Assembly (NCBI RefSeq): GCF_947179165.1
Contig: NC_077240.1
Span: 27,818,001-27,882,000, forward strand
Length of the DNA stretch: 64,000 bases
Direction of reading: 5' to 3'
DNA from: Solanum dulcamara
Taxonomy: Eukaryota; Streptophyta; Magnoliopsida; Solanales; Solanaceae
Shown: in pieces, positions 12,534 through 24,330 of the stretch
Layout: every line of letters starts with the position of its first letter
Position numbering within the stretch: the first letter of the stretch is position 1
Notes under the pieces: generated by a model
What the model was told of the DNA's origin: nothing
Seen by the model: only the letters and a program-made list of their open reading frames with translations
Database searches by the model: none
Made by a program: the position numbers and the translations under genes

Positions 12534-14499
12534 TGTGACGACCCAAATCAAACCGTGAGCGGCACCCACATTAACTCTCCAATAGGAGAACCAAACTTAC
12601 TTTCCTAAACTAGCATCCTAACAAAAAAGTAAGCATAAACATATGTGGCAAAAGTTTTATATAAGTTTTAAGCTAAGTCCGTATAAACTCAAAAATTAAA
12701 TTCAACACAAGCATAAATAGTCAAACAAAACAAGCGAAAGTCAACCCCTCGAGAAACTAAAAGTCATTGTACCAAAATTCTTCTAAGGAACAAGTGTAAG
12801 AGTACGGGGATTCAACCCTAAAATTGCAATGTAAAAATAAAGTCTGAAAGGTTTAAGTCTGTAAAGAGTTGACTGATATCCTACAAGAACTTATGACAAC
12901 CTGAAAGAATTGGCTCACCCTTGAATCATGAGCAGTCAGTGGTCTCCTAACTGAGGTCTGCCAACAGCTGCCTGAAAATACCCTATACTCAACAGGGATA
13001 GAGCAAGTGCCATATCAATACACATAATCAATGGTGTATTGATAGGATCACGTAGTTAACTAGTCAATGAACATATGCAAACAACCATATTGTAGTAAAG
13101 ACAAATATTTATGAAATAGATTAGTTATTAGCAAGTTCATAAGCATGATTCAGTTCATAATATCAGTCTCAAACAACAGCCAACCATAGTTATCTCATGG
13201 GACCCACACCCAAAAAATAGTTGTGTTAAAATATGACAACCGATTATATAAATATATATGTGTGTGCATGTGCGCTTGTGCGCGTCTGTGTCAGAATGCG
13301 ATACCCGATTCTTATAAGTATATGTGTCACCACTTGACATGTGATCCCTATATTTATATATATGTTTAAAAAACTGACACTCAATTCTTATATGTCTATG
13401 CGTCATCACATAAAACTCAATCCCTATATATATGTGTGTGTGTTTGTGTTTATGTGAATGTATGGAAATCTGACACATGATCCTTATATGTATATGTGTC
13501 ATCACATGACACTTAATACCTATTTATATATATCCACAATGAATATTTCATATACTTGCATAGTCAAGTACCAAGTTCATTACATGTAATTAAGCTTATA
13601 ATTCATTTCATTAAGTGTATTATATCTTTCTGGTCTCATACATGCAGACAATACTATCAATTACAGTAACAAGCACATGTAGCACATACAAGAACGTAAA
13701 ATCATCACCTACCTCGAAATCAAGCATTGAAAATTCTAAACAGCTGGAGCTTTCCCTTTCCGAAGTATTTTGGCTTGTTGTTGGTCTAAAATTACACAAA
13801 AATGCACAAATCAATGAACTATTGGCCTACAATATCTGGGTTATAACGAAATCCTAACACTTGGCCACTTTCATGATCACCTCCCTCTAAATAGGGCTTT
13901 TTACCATTAAATTTAGGTCAAGAACCCCTCTTAAGGTATTTACCACAGATTCTACTTCCTAAGAATCAAAATACAAGATAAGGAAGTGATTAACTTACCT
14001 TTCGCACGAAATTTGGTGAAAAACTGAAGGAATATCGCCTTAGGTTGCTTCTGGTCTCTCTAGAACAAAATGGAAGGAATAAAATCAGTTTACCCATTTA
14101 AACTTGCGTTTGTCCCACTATGGCGCCACTTACCCCACCATGGTGGATTTCAAGAGAACAAAATCTCGAAATTTATGTCCCAAGCTCTTATTTTGCAACA
14201 TGCCCTCAAACTATGATGTTTTAATTTTAACACTTCACGCCAAGATCAATTACAGGAGCTCTACTCTCCCGAATTCGATTTCGTAAAGCTGTACAGGATA
14301 ACTGGTGTCTTGGTTATCAATCTCCACTATTGAAGTGATAAATTCATCATCCATTATTGAATTACCCCATACCTCTCCTAATTCATATTTCATCCAAGTC
14401 TAGCATAGGTTTAAATTTTCTAAGTTACTACTTAGAAGTTTTTTGGCCGAGTTTCTTTCCCTATTGGCTTATTCATAATGAAGTGAATAGGTCATTACA
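12534..14499 (-). repeat. 5' LTR of gypsy element C
   Basis: Runs TGTGACGACCC to GTCATTACA (the complement of a TGTAATGAC start), 1966 bp. It carries the longer version of the 38-bp tandem array and a perfect 12-bp palindrome CCACCATGGTGG at 14135-14146. Confidence 0.85.
13215..13530. repeat. About 38-bp tandem repeat in the right LTR of C, about eight units
   Basis: Same core (gacac..gat.cctatat) and (tg)n spacer as at 6044-6230, but extended to about eight units with more divergence. The minus-strand frame at 13155-13505 is a by-product of the repeat. Confidence 0.75.
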
Positions 14500-14790
14500 T
14501 GGGTCGAGACTAAGGGTCGATCCTAGATCATGTGTCGGGGTTATTTGTCGGGGTCAAGTTCCAATTCAAAAGTTGAGTCACGGGTCAGTTATCGAGATCG
14601 GTCCCAATTTTGAAGTTAAGTCTTTGGTCGGGTCCCAAATTGGGTGTCGGGGTCAAGTCCCAATTCAAAAATTAAGTTCCAGAACTGGAGTCGGGGTCGA
14701 GTTCCAATTTGAAAATTGAGTCATAGGTCTAGTGTCAGAGTGGGGTCCCTGTTTGAAAGTCGAGTTCCGCATCAGGTGTCGGGTTTAGTT
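14500..14790. repeat. Degenerate GGGTC-rich tandem repeat, right part
   Basis: Continuation of the array at 4430-4761, with repeated 'gtcggggtcaagtt' and 'aattcaaaagttgagtc' phrases. The gypsy element C inserted into this array. Confidence 0.65.
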
Positions 14791-15062
14791 TTATGATACA
14801 ATAAAACTAAGTCTTTTCAACATTTATCATCCAAAGAAAGACTAAAATATTTTCTTTATATTGAATTCTAAAGTAGAGTACTATCTACTTATGAAAATAT
14901 TGGTAAATATAAGTCATATTTTACACAACTTCATTTGTTACCCACCTCATTTTTATCCATATAAAATATGAGCAGGTTGAATTATTACCCATTTTATGTT
15001 GATCCATTTTCAACCCATCAAAATCTGATCCAACCCGCCCATTTGTCATCACTACTTGTAAG

Positions 15063-15152
15063 CAACTATATCAACCTACTCTGGGATCTCATAAGGTAAG
15101 TTTGGAGGAAAATCAAGCTTGTAAGCAACTATACCAACCTGCTTATAATCGC
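15063..15152 (-). pseudogene. Gypsy polyprotein end, right half of a split remnant, with a duplicated segment
   Basis: Minus-strand translation gives VAYKLDFPPN, the same integrase C-terminal block as at 4110-4199. The segment 'tttggagg.aaatcaagcttgtaagcaactata.caacct' occurs here and again, split, at 4173-4199 plus 15063-15078, so the original fragment was duplicated in tandem before the hAT-like element inserted. It is not functional. Confidence 0.6.
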
Positions 15153-15614
15153 TGTTAGGAACAAAAATAATTAGGTGTCATGCGAAAGCTAGTAACGTAA
15201 ACCTCAAAAGACCATAGGTAAGAAGACAAAAATGAGAAATATATCAAAAAAGATATAAATATTTAACGTGGTTCGATCAACCGACCTATATCCACAAGAG
15301 GAGATTAGAAATCCACTATAAATATGAGATTACAAATAATCGAGAGAAATAAACTCACACAATTCACTCGAAATAAAAAGAAGTTCACACAAGTGCTAAC
15401 GTAACACTTGTGTCTCACCGTTTCTCCCCCTACACAACTCTCAAAGCCCCTACGACTACATTGTGAAATGCTACCAAGTTAGAAGGAATAAGCCTCTATT
15501 TATAGAGTCATAAATCTTTTCATATAAGAAAAATGACTAGTCAAATATGAAGACATTGTGTTTTCCTTTTAGGAAAAGGAAAACCTAATTATACTAGGAA
15601 AGTCAGGGCAAACA
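15153..15614 (-). repeat. LTR-like segment, minus orientation, with TATA box
   Basis: Read on the minus strand this has a TATA box (CTATAAATAGAGGC, 15501-15514) and then the phrase GGTCGGTTGATCGAACCACG, common near the 3' end of plant copia LTRs, and it finishes in CCTAACA at 15153. No internal coding region or partner LTR is present, so it would be a solo or broken LTR. The U3 end near 15614 is a guess from a TGTTTGCC start and no target duplication was found. Confidence 0.45.
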
Positions 15615-16330
15615 CCCAATAATTTATTGGGCTATGACCCATGTTCCATACAAAGGCCCATGGCCTAATCCTATTTGTAAAAGGATTGAAATAATTCTCC
15701 TAATTTGATTTCCAATTCTATTTGGAAACGGATTGGAATTATAATCCTATTTGGAGTTGGTTTTAGCTTTAGGAAAAAGTACCACTCTATAAATAGGATG
15801 ATTTAAAAGAATTATGCGATTGCTCATTGGTAGTGTCTTTGAGAGACACTAGGCACATAAGAGAGGTTTTCGAGAGAGCTTTCAACAAGAGAGAAGAGAA
15901 AAGAATAAGGTGTTTTCCATAGCAGTTTTGCCTCTCCAACTAGAAACCTTCAAATTGCGTTTGCCGATCCATTTACCGTTGGATCGGGTTGAAATTTTTA
16001 TTGAGTATTTCTAAATCTTAATGTTTGTTTTGAACGGTGAAGATTAAATTTGAATGTCAGAAACATCTCATTTTAGGTCCCGAACAGTAGCTCTATTTTG
16101 GATGGTTTTCTTCCTATTACTTTTGTTGGTATAACTATTGCTTCTTCTTGCTTGTATCTTCTTGCTTGTAAATTGTTGTGCAGCCATTTAGGAGAATATT
16201 TGTAACCCTCTTATTGTTATAGTGGAGCAATTCATATTTCGAAGATCCCGTGGTTGTTACCTTTGATTTGAAGGGTTTCCCACGTTAAATTTGGTGTTAT
16301 TTATTTTTTCCGTTTTTGGGTTTGCGTCCT
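15615..16330 (+). repeat. LTR-like segment, plus orientation, with TATA box
   Basis: A TATA box (CTCTATAAATAGGATG, 15786-15801) is followed by a purine-rich leader (gagagaggttttcgagagag), phrases such as 'ccgttggatcgggttgaa', and a U5-like T-rich end with 'cccacgttaaatttggtg'. This is the layout of a plant LTR promoter and transcribed leader in the + direction. No partner LTR, gag or pol follows. The family is unknown to me and boundaries are approximate. Confidence 0.4.
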
Positions 16331-16831
16331 TTCTTCATAACAATCCCAATAGTCTTTATCAACTCTAATAGACTTTCGAACTGGAGTCGAAACATCAAGA
16401 ATAACAAGATCTCAATTTACTTATGTGTGTATTCTTTTAACATATATTGCAATACAATATTTTCGAGCAACTTAGCATATAATCAAGCATCAAACTAGCT
16501 TTTCTTGAGTGAATGTACATCACTAATAAATTGATTAATTTTCTTGGACTTACTAATCGTGTTACTCTATGTTGTTGAACCTTAATGAACTATTAGACAC
16601 TTATCTTTGGAAAGGAAAAGACGAAAAAGAGTAAAATCAGGCTCTTTTCCAACAAATGTATTAGTTTGCTCTGCACTTGAATATTCAATGCCATGGAGAG
16701 ATGATTAGACAACATTAATATGGTGGAAGACATAACTTTTGGTATTTCACACTTTTGCCCGAGTGATTCTTATTTCTTATTAGGTGTTTCTTTGTTGCTT
16801 TGACTAGTACTAGAGAAATTAATAATTAATT
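16331..16831. other. AT-rich spacer
   Basis: No protein-like frame or repeat that I can support. Confidence 0.5.
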
Positions 16832-17060
16832 ATACTCTCTCCGTTCAATATACTAAATATAGATGTCTATTTTCACTTGTTCAAATAAAAAAATTACGAG
16901 ATAATTTATTACTTAGTTCCTAATTTACTCTTATTATTAACTATACTAATTTTCCAAAATGTTGAGTTTATTATGTTCAAAACGTGATATAGTAAAATTG
17001 TCATTTTATTTATTACTTAAGAGATGTGCCAAGTTAATACTGAACAAGTGAAAGACAAAT
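16832..17060. mobile_element. Stowaway/mariner-type MITE fragment (one end only)
   Basis: Begins tatactctctccgttcaata, close to the CTCCCTCCGTT terminal repeat of Stowaway-like elements, followed by the usual A/T-rich body with 'cacttgttcaaataaaaa'. The opposite inverted end is not recognisable, so the copy is truncated or decayed and the right boundary is approximate. Confidence 0.45.
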
Positions 17061-17423
17061 TTAAATAAAATGTTCATGACATGAATAACGATAATTTATA
17101 TAACTGATCGCAACTTTCTTAATTAAGATTGACAAAGAAATTGTTATTTTTCGTTCATTGCATTATAAAGTACAAACCATAACTATATTGTCTCATCCAT
17201 ATTTTTACTTGGAGAAAAATAAAATTTTCCACAATATCTATATATGTATGTACCATTAAGCTGTGCGTGAAGCTTATTGTCACACATTTCTAGAATATAT
17301 AATGACATGTGAGCTACAATTCAAATTTGTTATCATTAGCCAATATACAATTGTATCCAAGGATCTAAGAAGCCATTTTCTGTAAATTTGATAAATATTC
17401 TCAAAGTTTGACTTTGGCGTAAA

Positions 17424-17644
17424 TATTATGAAAGCAATTAAATTATAAGAAGAATAAAAAAATAAATAAGAAAGGAAGATAGAAAGAAAAAAGAGAATTA
17501 TTTTTGATATCAGTATGCTGAATTGTACATATTTGTTGGCTATTTATAGCCAAAATTAGCAGGCAGTTATTGACTAAAAGGGGTTTGGTGAAACAGTGGG
17601 GAAGGGGAAAGTAAATACAGAAAAGGACATCCATATTTACAACA
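17424..17644 (-). repeat. 3' LTR of copia element H
   Basis: 221 bp, minus-strand start TGTTGTAAATATGG and end CTTTCATAATA. It contains the TATA-like GGCTATAAATAGCC on the minus strand (17540-17553). Confidence 0.9.
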
Positions 17645-17657
17645 CTCTCCCTTGGAT
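17645..17657 (-). other. Polypurine tract of copia element H
   Basis: CTCTCCCTTGG on the + strand, adjacent to the 3' LTR; on the minus strand it is the purine run that primes second-strand synthesis in this family. Confidence 0.75.
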
Positions 17658-17921
17658 GTCCATGTAAAAGAAAAATAAATTCTAGTGAAAGAACAAATAT
17701 ATATAGTTATTCTGAACACCCATAAATGTTGTGCTTTGTTAAAAACTTAAAAGGAAAAATTCAGTAGGAAAAAGCCTAGTGAAAAAAAAAGACTACACAC
17801 ATCTGGTAATACGCCTTGAGTGTTGCTTCATTAAAAACTTTACCAGGAAAACCCACTGAGACAAAAACTTGGTTAAGGGAAAAAGAGTACAACACGTATT
17901 TCACTCCCCCTGATGAAAAAT

Positions 17922-20900
17922 TCATTTGATATTTTGGAGACGACGCATTCCAATCTTATATCTTAGTTTCTCAATTGATGTTGGTAATGACTTTGTGAAT
18001 AAATCTGCAAGATTATCACTCGAACGAACTTGTTGTACATCAATATCACCATTTTTCTGGAGATCATATGTGAGAAATAAATTTGGTGAAATATGTTTCG
18101 TTCTGTCTTCTTTTATGAAGTCACCTTTCAATTGAACTATGCACGTGACATTGTCTTCGAATATAACTATGGGTACTTCGGCATCATTTTTTAGGCCACA
18201 TGTTTCTTTGATAAACTATATCATTGATCTCAACCACATACATTTTCTACTTGCTTCATGAATTGATATTATTTCAGGATGATTTAAAGAAGTAGCAACA
18301 ATAAACTGCTTAGTAGATGCCATGATATAGTAGTTCCTCTTTATGGAAATAGATAACCTGTTTGAGATAGAGCTTTATGTGGGTCTGATAAATAACTGCA
18401 TCTGCATAACCAATAAGGTCTGCATAACCTTTGTTAGTATAAAACAAATCCATATCAATGGTACCCTTTAAGTATCGCAAAATATGTTTGATATCATTCC
18501 AATGTCTTCACATTGGAGATGAACTATACCTTGCAAGTAAATTAACAGAAAATGTTATATTAGGCCTAGTTGCATTAGCAAGATACATAAGTGCACCAAT
18601 AGCATTGAGATATGGTACTTAAGGACCAAGAAATTCTTCATTCTCTTCTGGAGGTCGAAATAGATCTTTATCCACTTCAAGTGATCGAACAACCATTAGA
18701 GTACTTAATGGATGTACTTTGTCCATGTAAAATTGTTTCAAGATTTTTTCAGTGTAGGCAGATTGGTGGACAAAGACCTCGTCTGCTAAATGTTCAATTT
18801 GTAGATCCAGACAAAGTTTTGTCTTTCCAAGGTCTTTCATCTCAAATTCTTTCTTTAAATATTCAATCGTCTTTTGGACCTCTTCAGGGGTTCCAATGAG
18901 ATTTATGTCATCAACATAAACGGCGAATATAACAAACTTTGATTTAATTTTTTAAATAAAAACACATGGACAAATGATATCCTTTATATAACCTTCATTT
19001 ATCAAGTACTCACTAAAGCGATTATACTACATACGCCCTAATTGTTTCAGACCATATAATGATCTTTGCAATTTGATTGAATACATCTCTCGAGACTTAG
19101 TACATGCTTCAGGCAATTTTAATCTTTTTAGGATTTTCATGTAAATTTCATTAACAAGTGAACCATAAAGATAAGTTGTAACTACATCCATTAGATTTAT
19201 TTTAAGTTTTTTATGTACATCTAAAGTAATGAGATATCGAAAAATTATTCCATCCATAACAGATAAATATGTTTCTTCATAGTTGACCCCGGGTCTTTGG
19301 GAAAATCTTTGTGCAACAAGGATTGCCTTGTATCTTACAATTTCACTTCTCTTATTTCATTTTCACACAAAAATCAATTTATAGCCAACTTATTTTACAC
19401 CTTCAGGGGTTTGGACTACATGTCCAAAAATCTCACATTTAGCAAGTGAGTCTAATTCTGATTGAATTGCCTTTTACCATTCTGCCCAATCACATCTATG
19501 TCGATATTTTTCAACGGATTTAGGCTCAAGGCTTTCACTATCTTGCATTAGGTTAAGTGCAACATTATATGCAAAAATATTATCCATCATGATTTTTGAT
19601 CTATCTAAATTTATCTCATCACCGGTAGTACTTATTGAAAATTCTTCATTCACTTGAGTATCGGGTTCTCTGATTTCTTCAGAAATATCACGATTACTGA
19701 AATCTTGACCTTCTTCAGGAGGTTCTTTTGTAGTATCATCTTTATTATTTTTCACGCTTCTCTTTTTAGGATTTTTATCCTTTGAACCCTATGGTCTACC
19801 ACGTTTCGGGTGTGTTAGGGATTCAGAAGCTATAATACTAGTAGATAGTCCTTTTGGGACATTAATATGGATAGGCACATTCACTGCAGGAATATGTGAC
19901 TTAGTTATCTATTTCATATCAGTAAATGCATCTGGCATTTGATTTATTAATTTCTGTAAGTAGATGATCTTCTGGACCTCCTACTCACATATGCGGGTAC
20001 ATGGATCAAAATAAGATAGTGATGAAATTTTCCACGTAATTTATCTTTCGGGTTCCTTTTTCTCTCTCCCTAATTTCAGAAAAGTTATTTTATCAAATTG
20101 ATAATCTGTAAATCGAGCAATAAATAACTTAGCTGTCAATGGTTCAAGATAGTGAATTATGAAGGGTGAGTCAAATCCAACATATATGCTCAACCTTCAT
20201 TGAGAATCCATCTTTGTATGTTGTGGTGGTGCTATATGCACGTATACTGCACAATAAATTTTTTATAGATGGGCTATATTTGGCTAATGACCAAATACTA
20301 ATTGTGACAGAGAGTATTTATTATAATTTATTGGTCTGAGACGTACAAGTGCTACTGCATGTAAGATAGCATGCCCCAAATAGTAATTGACAATTTTATT
20401 TTCATATGTAGATGTCTTGCTATCAATTGTAGGCGTTTAATAAATGAATCTGCAAGATCATTTTGAGTATGAACATGAGCAACACGATGTTCAATTTTTA
20501 TCTCAATTGATAAGCAATGATCATCAAAAGCTTGGGATGTAAATTTTCTACCATTATCAAGGCGAATAGCTTTGATTGGATAATCTGGGAATTACGCCCT
20601 TAATCTTATTATTTGTGCTAAAAGCTTCGCAAACGTCAGGTTGCGAGATGATAAGAGGCACACATGAGACCATCTTGATGATGTATCTATTAGGACCATA
20701 AAATATCTAAATAATTCACATATATCCCCATGTATATACTCTAAAAAGCTAGGAGATTCGATGCCAACCTTCAAGGTTGATGGTCTGGCAATTAATTTGC
20801 CTTGACAACAAGCAGCACATGAAAATTTATCATTCGTAAGAATCTTCATGTTCTTTAACAGATGTACAGTTGAATTTTGAAAAATTCGTCTCATCATTGT

Positions 20901-22521
20901 TGATTCAGAATGACCTATTCGATCATGCCATAACACAAATGTATTTAGATCAGTAAACTTCTGATTTACGATTAAATGTGTTTCAATTGCACTAATTTCT
21001 GCATAATATAGGCCAGACGACAAAGTTGGTAATTTTTCTAAAATATATTTCTGGCCTGAGACACTCTTGGTTATACCAAGATATTCAATAATCATTTCAT
21101 TTAGTGTCTTAACATGATATCCATTTTTACAAATATCTTTAAAACTTAACAAGTTTCTTGGGAATTTAGAAGAGAATAGTGCATCTTCTATAATGATCTT
21201 TGTCTCCTTAGTCAGAAATATAGTAGTTCTTCCAGAGCTTTCAAATATTTTTGAATTACCAGAAATTGTAGTAACATTTTGTTTTCTTCTGAGCAAGTAG
21301 GAAAAATATTTCTCATCTTTAAAAATGGCATAAGTTGTTCCACTATCAATTATACAAATATCCTCGTGATTGGTTATTGATCCAAATAAAATTTGAGGCA
21401 TATTCATATTTTTTCCAAAAAGAAATAAAGTAAATATTATAATTAAAACATGACTCATTATACAAATTTTATTTATTTACATGAATTAGAAAAATATAAA
21501 TATATTATTTAGTACAGAAAAATAAAAAAAAATATTTAAATATTATCAGGCTTATCAATATTTATATTTCCTTTCGGAAAATTGAAGAAATTAGCTACAT
21601 CTAGATGCATAGGCTCAATATTATCTTTAGAGATAAAATTTGTCTCTGGATTATTTTCTACTCTCTTCAAGAATGCCTGATATAGCTGATCAGACGTTTT
21701 GATGACTGGCAGGTCCGTGATCAGTGCCCCATACCTCCACATCTATGACATATACTTTATAATTTTTTCTTTGGTAGAGCTTCTTTCTTTTTACTCTTTC
21801 TTTTATATTGCTAATCATTTCTCGGTACCAGACTAGCATCATAATTATAATTTCTTCTTCGATTACGACCACAACCACGACTAGGACCATGACCTTTTTC
21901 TCATTGGTTATAGTTTGCCTGATTCACTTCAGAAAGTGGCAAAGAGCCAACGAGCCAACTATCATTATTTTTCATTAACAGTTCGTTATGTCTTTCAGCA
22001 ATAAGAAGGTGATAGGGTAATTTAGAATATGTTTTTAAATTTTTTTTGCGATATTACTGCTGTAGGAGCATTTTCGTAGGTAAAAATTTGGAGTATGTTT
22101 TTTCAAGTTTGTCTTGCTTAGTGATATCTTATTCGCATAAATTTAACTGTGCTATAATTCTAAGCAAGACAGAATTATATTCAGTTATATTTTTAAAATT
22201 CATTAATCTCAAATTGAGCCAATCATGATGTGCTTGTGGAAGGAAGACCAACTTCATGTGGTTATATATTTCTTTTAGATTCTTTCACAGTTTGAGGGGG
22301 TCTTTTAATGTGAAGTACTATAATTTTAACCTCTCGTCAAGATGGTGGTGGAGAAATATCATGTCTTTGGCACGATCTTGACTAGATGTCATATTGACAT
22401 CTTTGATGGTGTCTGCCAGACTCATCGATTCTAGGTGTATTTCGGCATCTAGTGCCCATGATGAGAAGCTTTTTCCAGATATATCAAGAGCAACAAATTT
22501 AATTTTAGAGATATTAGACAT
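17922..22521 (-). pseudogene. Degraded gag-pol of copia element H
   Basis: The probable minus-strand start is 22521 (MSNISKIKFVALDISGK, as in related copia gag proteins). The zinc knuckle near 21720-21770 has lost its cysteines. The protease active site IIDSGT is at about 21340-21360 in a 288-codon open block (20592-21458) that also holds the gag-pre-integrase zinc region (CAACCQGK) and the first integrase Asp (HGDICE). The reverse transcriptase motif YVDD is intact at about 18907-18920. RNase H ends the frame at 17922 (DNLADLFTKSLP). Stops between blocks rule out a working polyprotein. The order protease, integrase, reverse transcriptase defines Ty1/copia. Confidence 0.88.
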
Positions 22522-22595
22522 TTTAAATAAATAAAATTCTTCTATTGTTACCTTTTTAAAATAGCTCAAAGTGATGAAGGTTCGTACTAATAACG

Positions 22596-22813
22596 TATTA
22601 TGAAAGTAATTAAATTATAAGAAAAATATATAAAAAAAACAAGAAAGGAAGATAGAAAGAGAAGAGAAAATTATTTTTGATTTCAGTGTTGCTCATATTC
22701 ATTGACTATTTATAGCCAAAATTAAGCATGCAATTGTTGATTAAATGGGGTTAGGTAAAACAGTGAAGGTAGGGGAAAAGTAAATACAGAAAAGGACATC
22801 TATATTTATAACA
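22596..22813 (-). repeat. 5' LTR of copia element H
   Basis: 218 bp, aligned with 17424-17644 across its whole length with scattered substitutions and small indels, including the TATA-like box in 'ctatttatagcc'. Confidence 0.9.
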
Positions 22814-23869
22814 GTAAAAGATTATTTAACTTTTATTTTGTAATGAATGTACATAAAATCTTTTTTGAATTTGCCAATTATCATTAAAAAAAAATTAAAT
22901 TCTGACCGGGCGACTTGTTTCGATTTTGGTGCATTTTGTGTTCTTGTTACATCATCGCGCATGCACAAGGACTACTAGCCACGGTCTAACATTTACTTGA
23001 TAAAAAGAATGTAATTTGCATATGATGATGGGTCATTATCAGAAAAAAAAACCCAATTATTTGGCATTGACATATCTTCAAATGATTGCCATGATAAGTT
23101 ATAAGTCAATTTTCTTGTCAGTGCAACAACCTTTTGGAAGTTTAATGATGGTATGCTAATCATCTTTTTTGTCTTAATTTGAATGATATCAATATAGGTT
23201 TCAATTTTTTGTTTTAATATTTAAATTTTGTAATGCTAGATGCATGTAGCTACTTAACTTTGTTTTATGAGTCAATGAGAATAACCCATCAGTTAGGCAT
23301 TTTATAGCAACTTTTATTTTATAGCTTCAACATAATAAATTGTGCAAGCATCACTCAAGGTAAGTTTGGTGTACAATTTGTAGTATTTTTTTTTTCAATA
23401 TAATTATTTGATATTTAAAATTTACTGTTTCAACTAATTAAAATCGGATCAAGTCAATCCAATAAGGTGAATAAAGTGCTTCCCATAAGAATCAAACTTG
23501 AGACTTTCAATTAAAAATTAAAAAATCTCAATCATCTCAGTACACTTCTTCATCATCATTTTGCAATGTATTAAAGCATATAAAAATGTACACTCAAAAG
23601 ATAAGTGACATTTTCTGTCAGATTTCTTTATCAATCTTTTACTTTATTAAGTTGAACAGATATATGTACACTCAAATAGGGAAGGCGGCTTTTTAAGCAT
23701 TAGATATATATATTATAATACCAAAATCGCAAACTTACATAGGGTTATATGTCCTCATTAGTCTTTCTAGTAAACCTTGAGTGAAAGGTAATCTATTTCT
23801 TCATAAAAAAATATTATTGTATGTTAGTAAAACAAACTCAATACAATTGGCATATAATCATATATGCTA

Positions 23870-24330
23870 CTGCTAAGTAATGAATTTTGGGTCTAACTCA
23901 ACATCAAATATTAACTCCAGATTAAATATAAGAAGACCATTCATTTCTTATTCATATGATATGGGACTCTTCAACACCCCACTTCACACCCAGGACTGAA
24001 CATCTAAAGTGTGATCAATTTAATATGGGATCCAACATCAGAACATAAGAATTGAGATCATGAGTCTTGCTTAGATACCATGTTAAGAAGAAAATTAGTT
24101 TGGACCTATAACTTAACTCCAAAAGCTAGCTCTGAAAGAAAGGATTATCCAAGACCATATAAAGAAATCACCCATCCCTTTTTCATTACACATGACTCGA
24201 TCTGCTAAGTGATAACACGAGATATAGAGTTTGACACTTGACTAATGTTGGAAGGCCGAAAGAGAGAATTCGACATGAGACTCTTCAACAGATGCGTACT
24301 ACAAAATTAGGACTACTTCTCCATCAAATA
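23870..24330. repeat. Common plant interspersed repeat, unclassified
   Basis: Contains the widely repeated plant phrases 'gggtctaactcaacatcaaa', 'gggactcttcaacacccc', 'actccaaaagctagctc' and 'ggattatccaagaccatata'. I know these from many plant intergenic regions but cannot assign them firmly to a transposon superfamily. Boundaries are approximate and no target duplication was found. Confidence 0.4.

Larger units (their letters stand above)
4762..14499 (-). mobile_element. Ty3/gypsy element 'C', minus strand, full structure but mutated
   Basis: Two LTRs in the same orientation (4762-7264 and 12534-14499) enclose a minus-strand gag-pol region and a primer binding site next to the right (5') LTR. 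The 5-bp flanks are CGGGT on the left and TGGGT on the right, an imperfect target duplication. The two LTRs differ at many positions (start TTTCACAACCC against TGTGACGACCC), so the insertion is old. Element order in its own direction is 5' LTR, primer site, gag, protease, reverse transcriptase, RNase H, integrase, chromodomain-like tail, 3' LTR. All coding parts are broken. Confidence 0.85.
4200..15054. mobile_element. hAT-like non-autonomous element, itself split by a gypsy insertion
   Basis: Ends TAGTACCGGCAAAATG (4200) and, read inward from the right, TAGTGATGACAAATGG (15054) form imperfect terminal inverted repeats. The 8-bp direct repeat CTTGTAAG flanks it at 4192-4199 and 15055-15062, the target duplication size of hAT transposons. 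A near copy of the empty site (tcaagcttgtaagcaacta) lies at 15113-15131 in an adjacent duplicated segment, which supports the boundaries. Without the gypsy element inside, the element is about 1.1 kb (4200-4761 plus 14500-15054). It has no transposase frame. The right arm shows the 'ccaacccgcccatttg' phrase known from Solanaceae hAT MITEs. Confidence 0.7.
17424..22813 (-). mobile_element. Ty1/copia element 'H', minus strand, full structure but mutated
   Basis: LTRs of 221 and 218 bp (17424-17644 and 22596-22813) flank a gag-pol region of about 4.6 kb. A perfect 5-bp target duplication GTAAA sits at 17419-17423 and 22814-22818. Next to the left LTR the minus strand reads CCAAGGGAGAGTG, the polypurine tract, and next to the right LTR it reads ACGTTATTAGTACGAAC, a variant of the 'TTATCAGCACGA' primer-site region usual for small copia LTRs. 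All coding parts carry stops. The short LTRs with few differences suggest a moderately old insertion. Confidence 0.92.

Noticed and set aside
13155..13505. 116-codon His-rich minus-strand frame
   Set aside because: Also produced by the tandem repeat in the LTR of element C.
15153..16330. A single LTR element covering the whole segment
   Set aside because: The two halves have TATA boxes and leaders in opposite directions and do not resemble each other.
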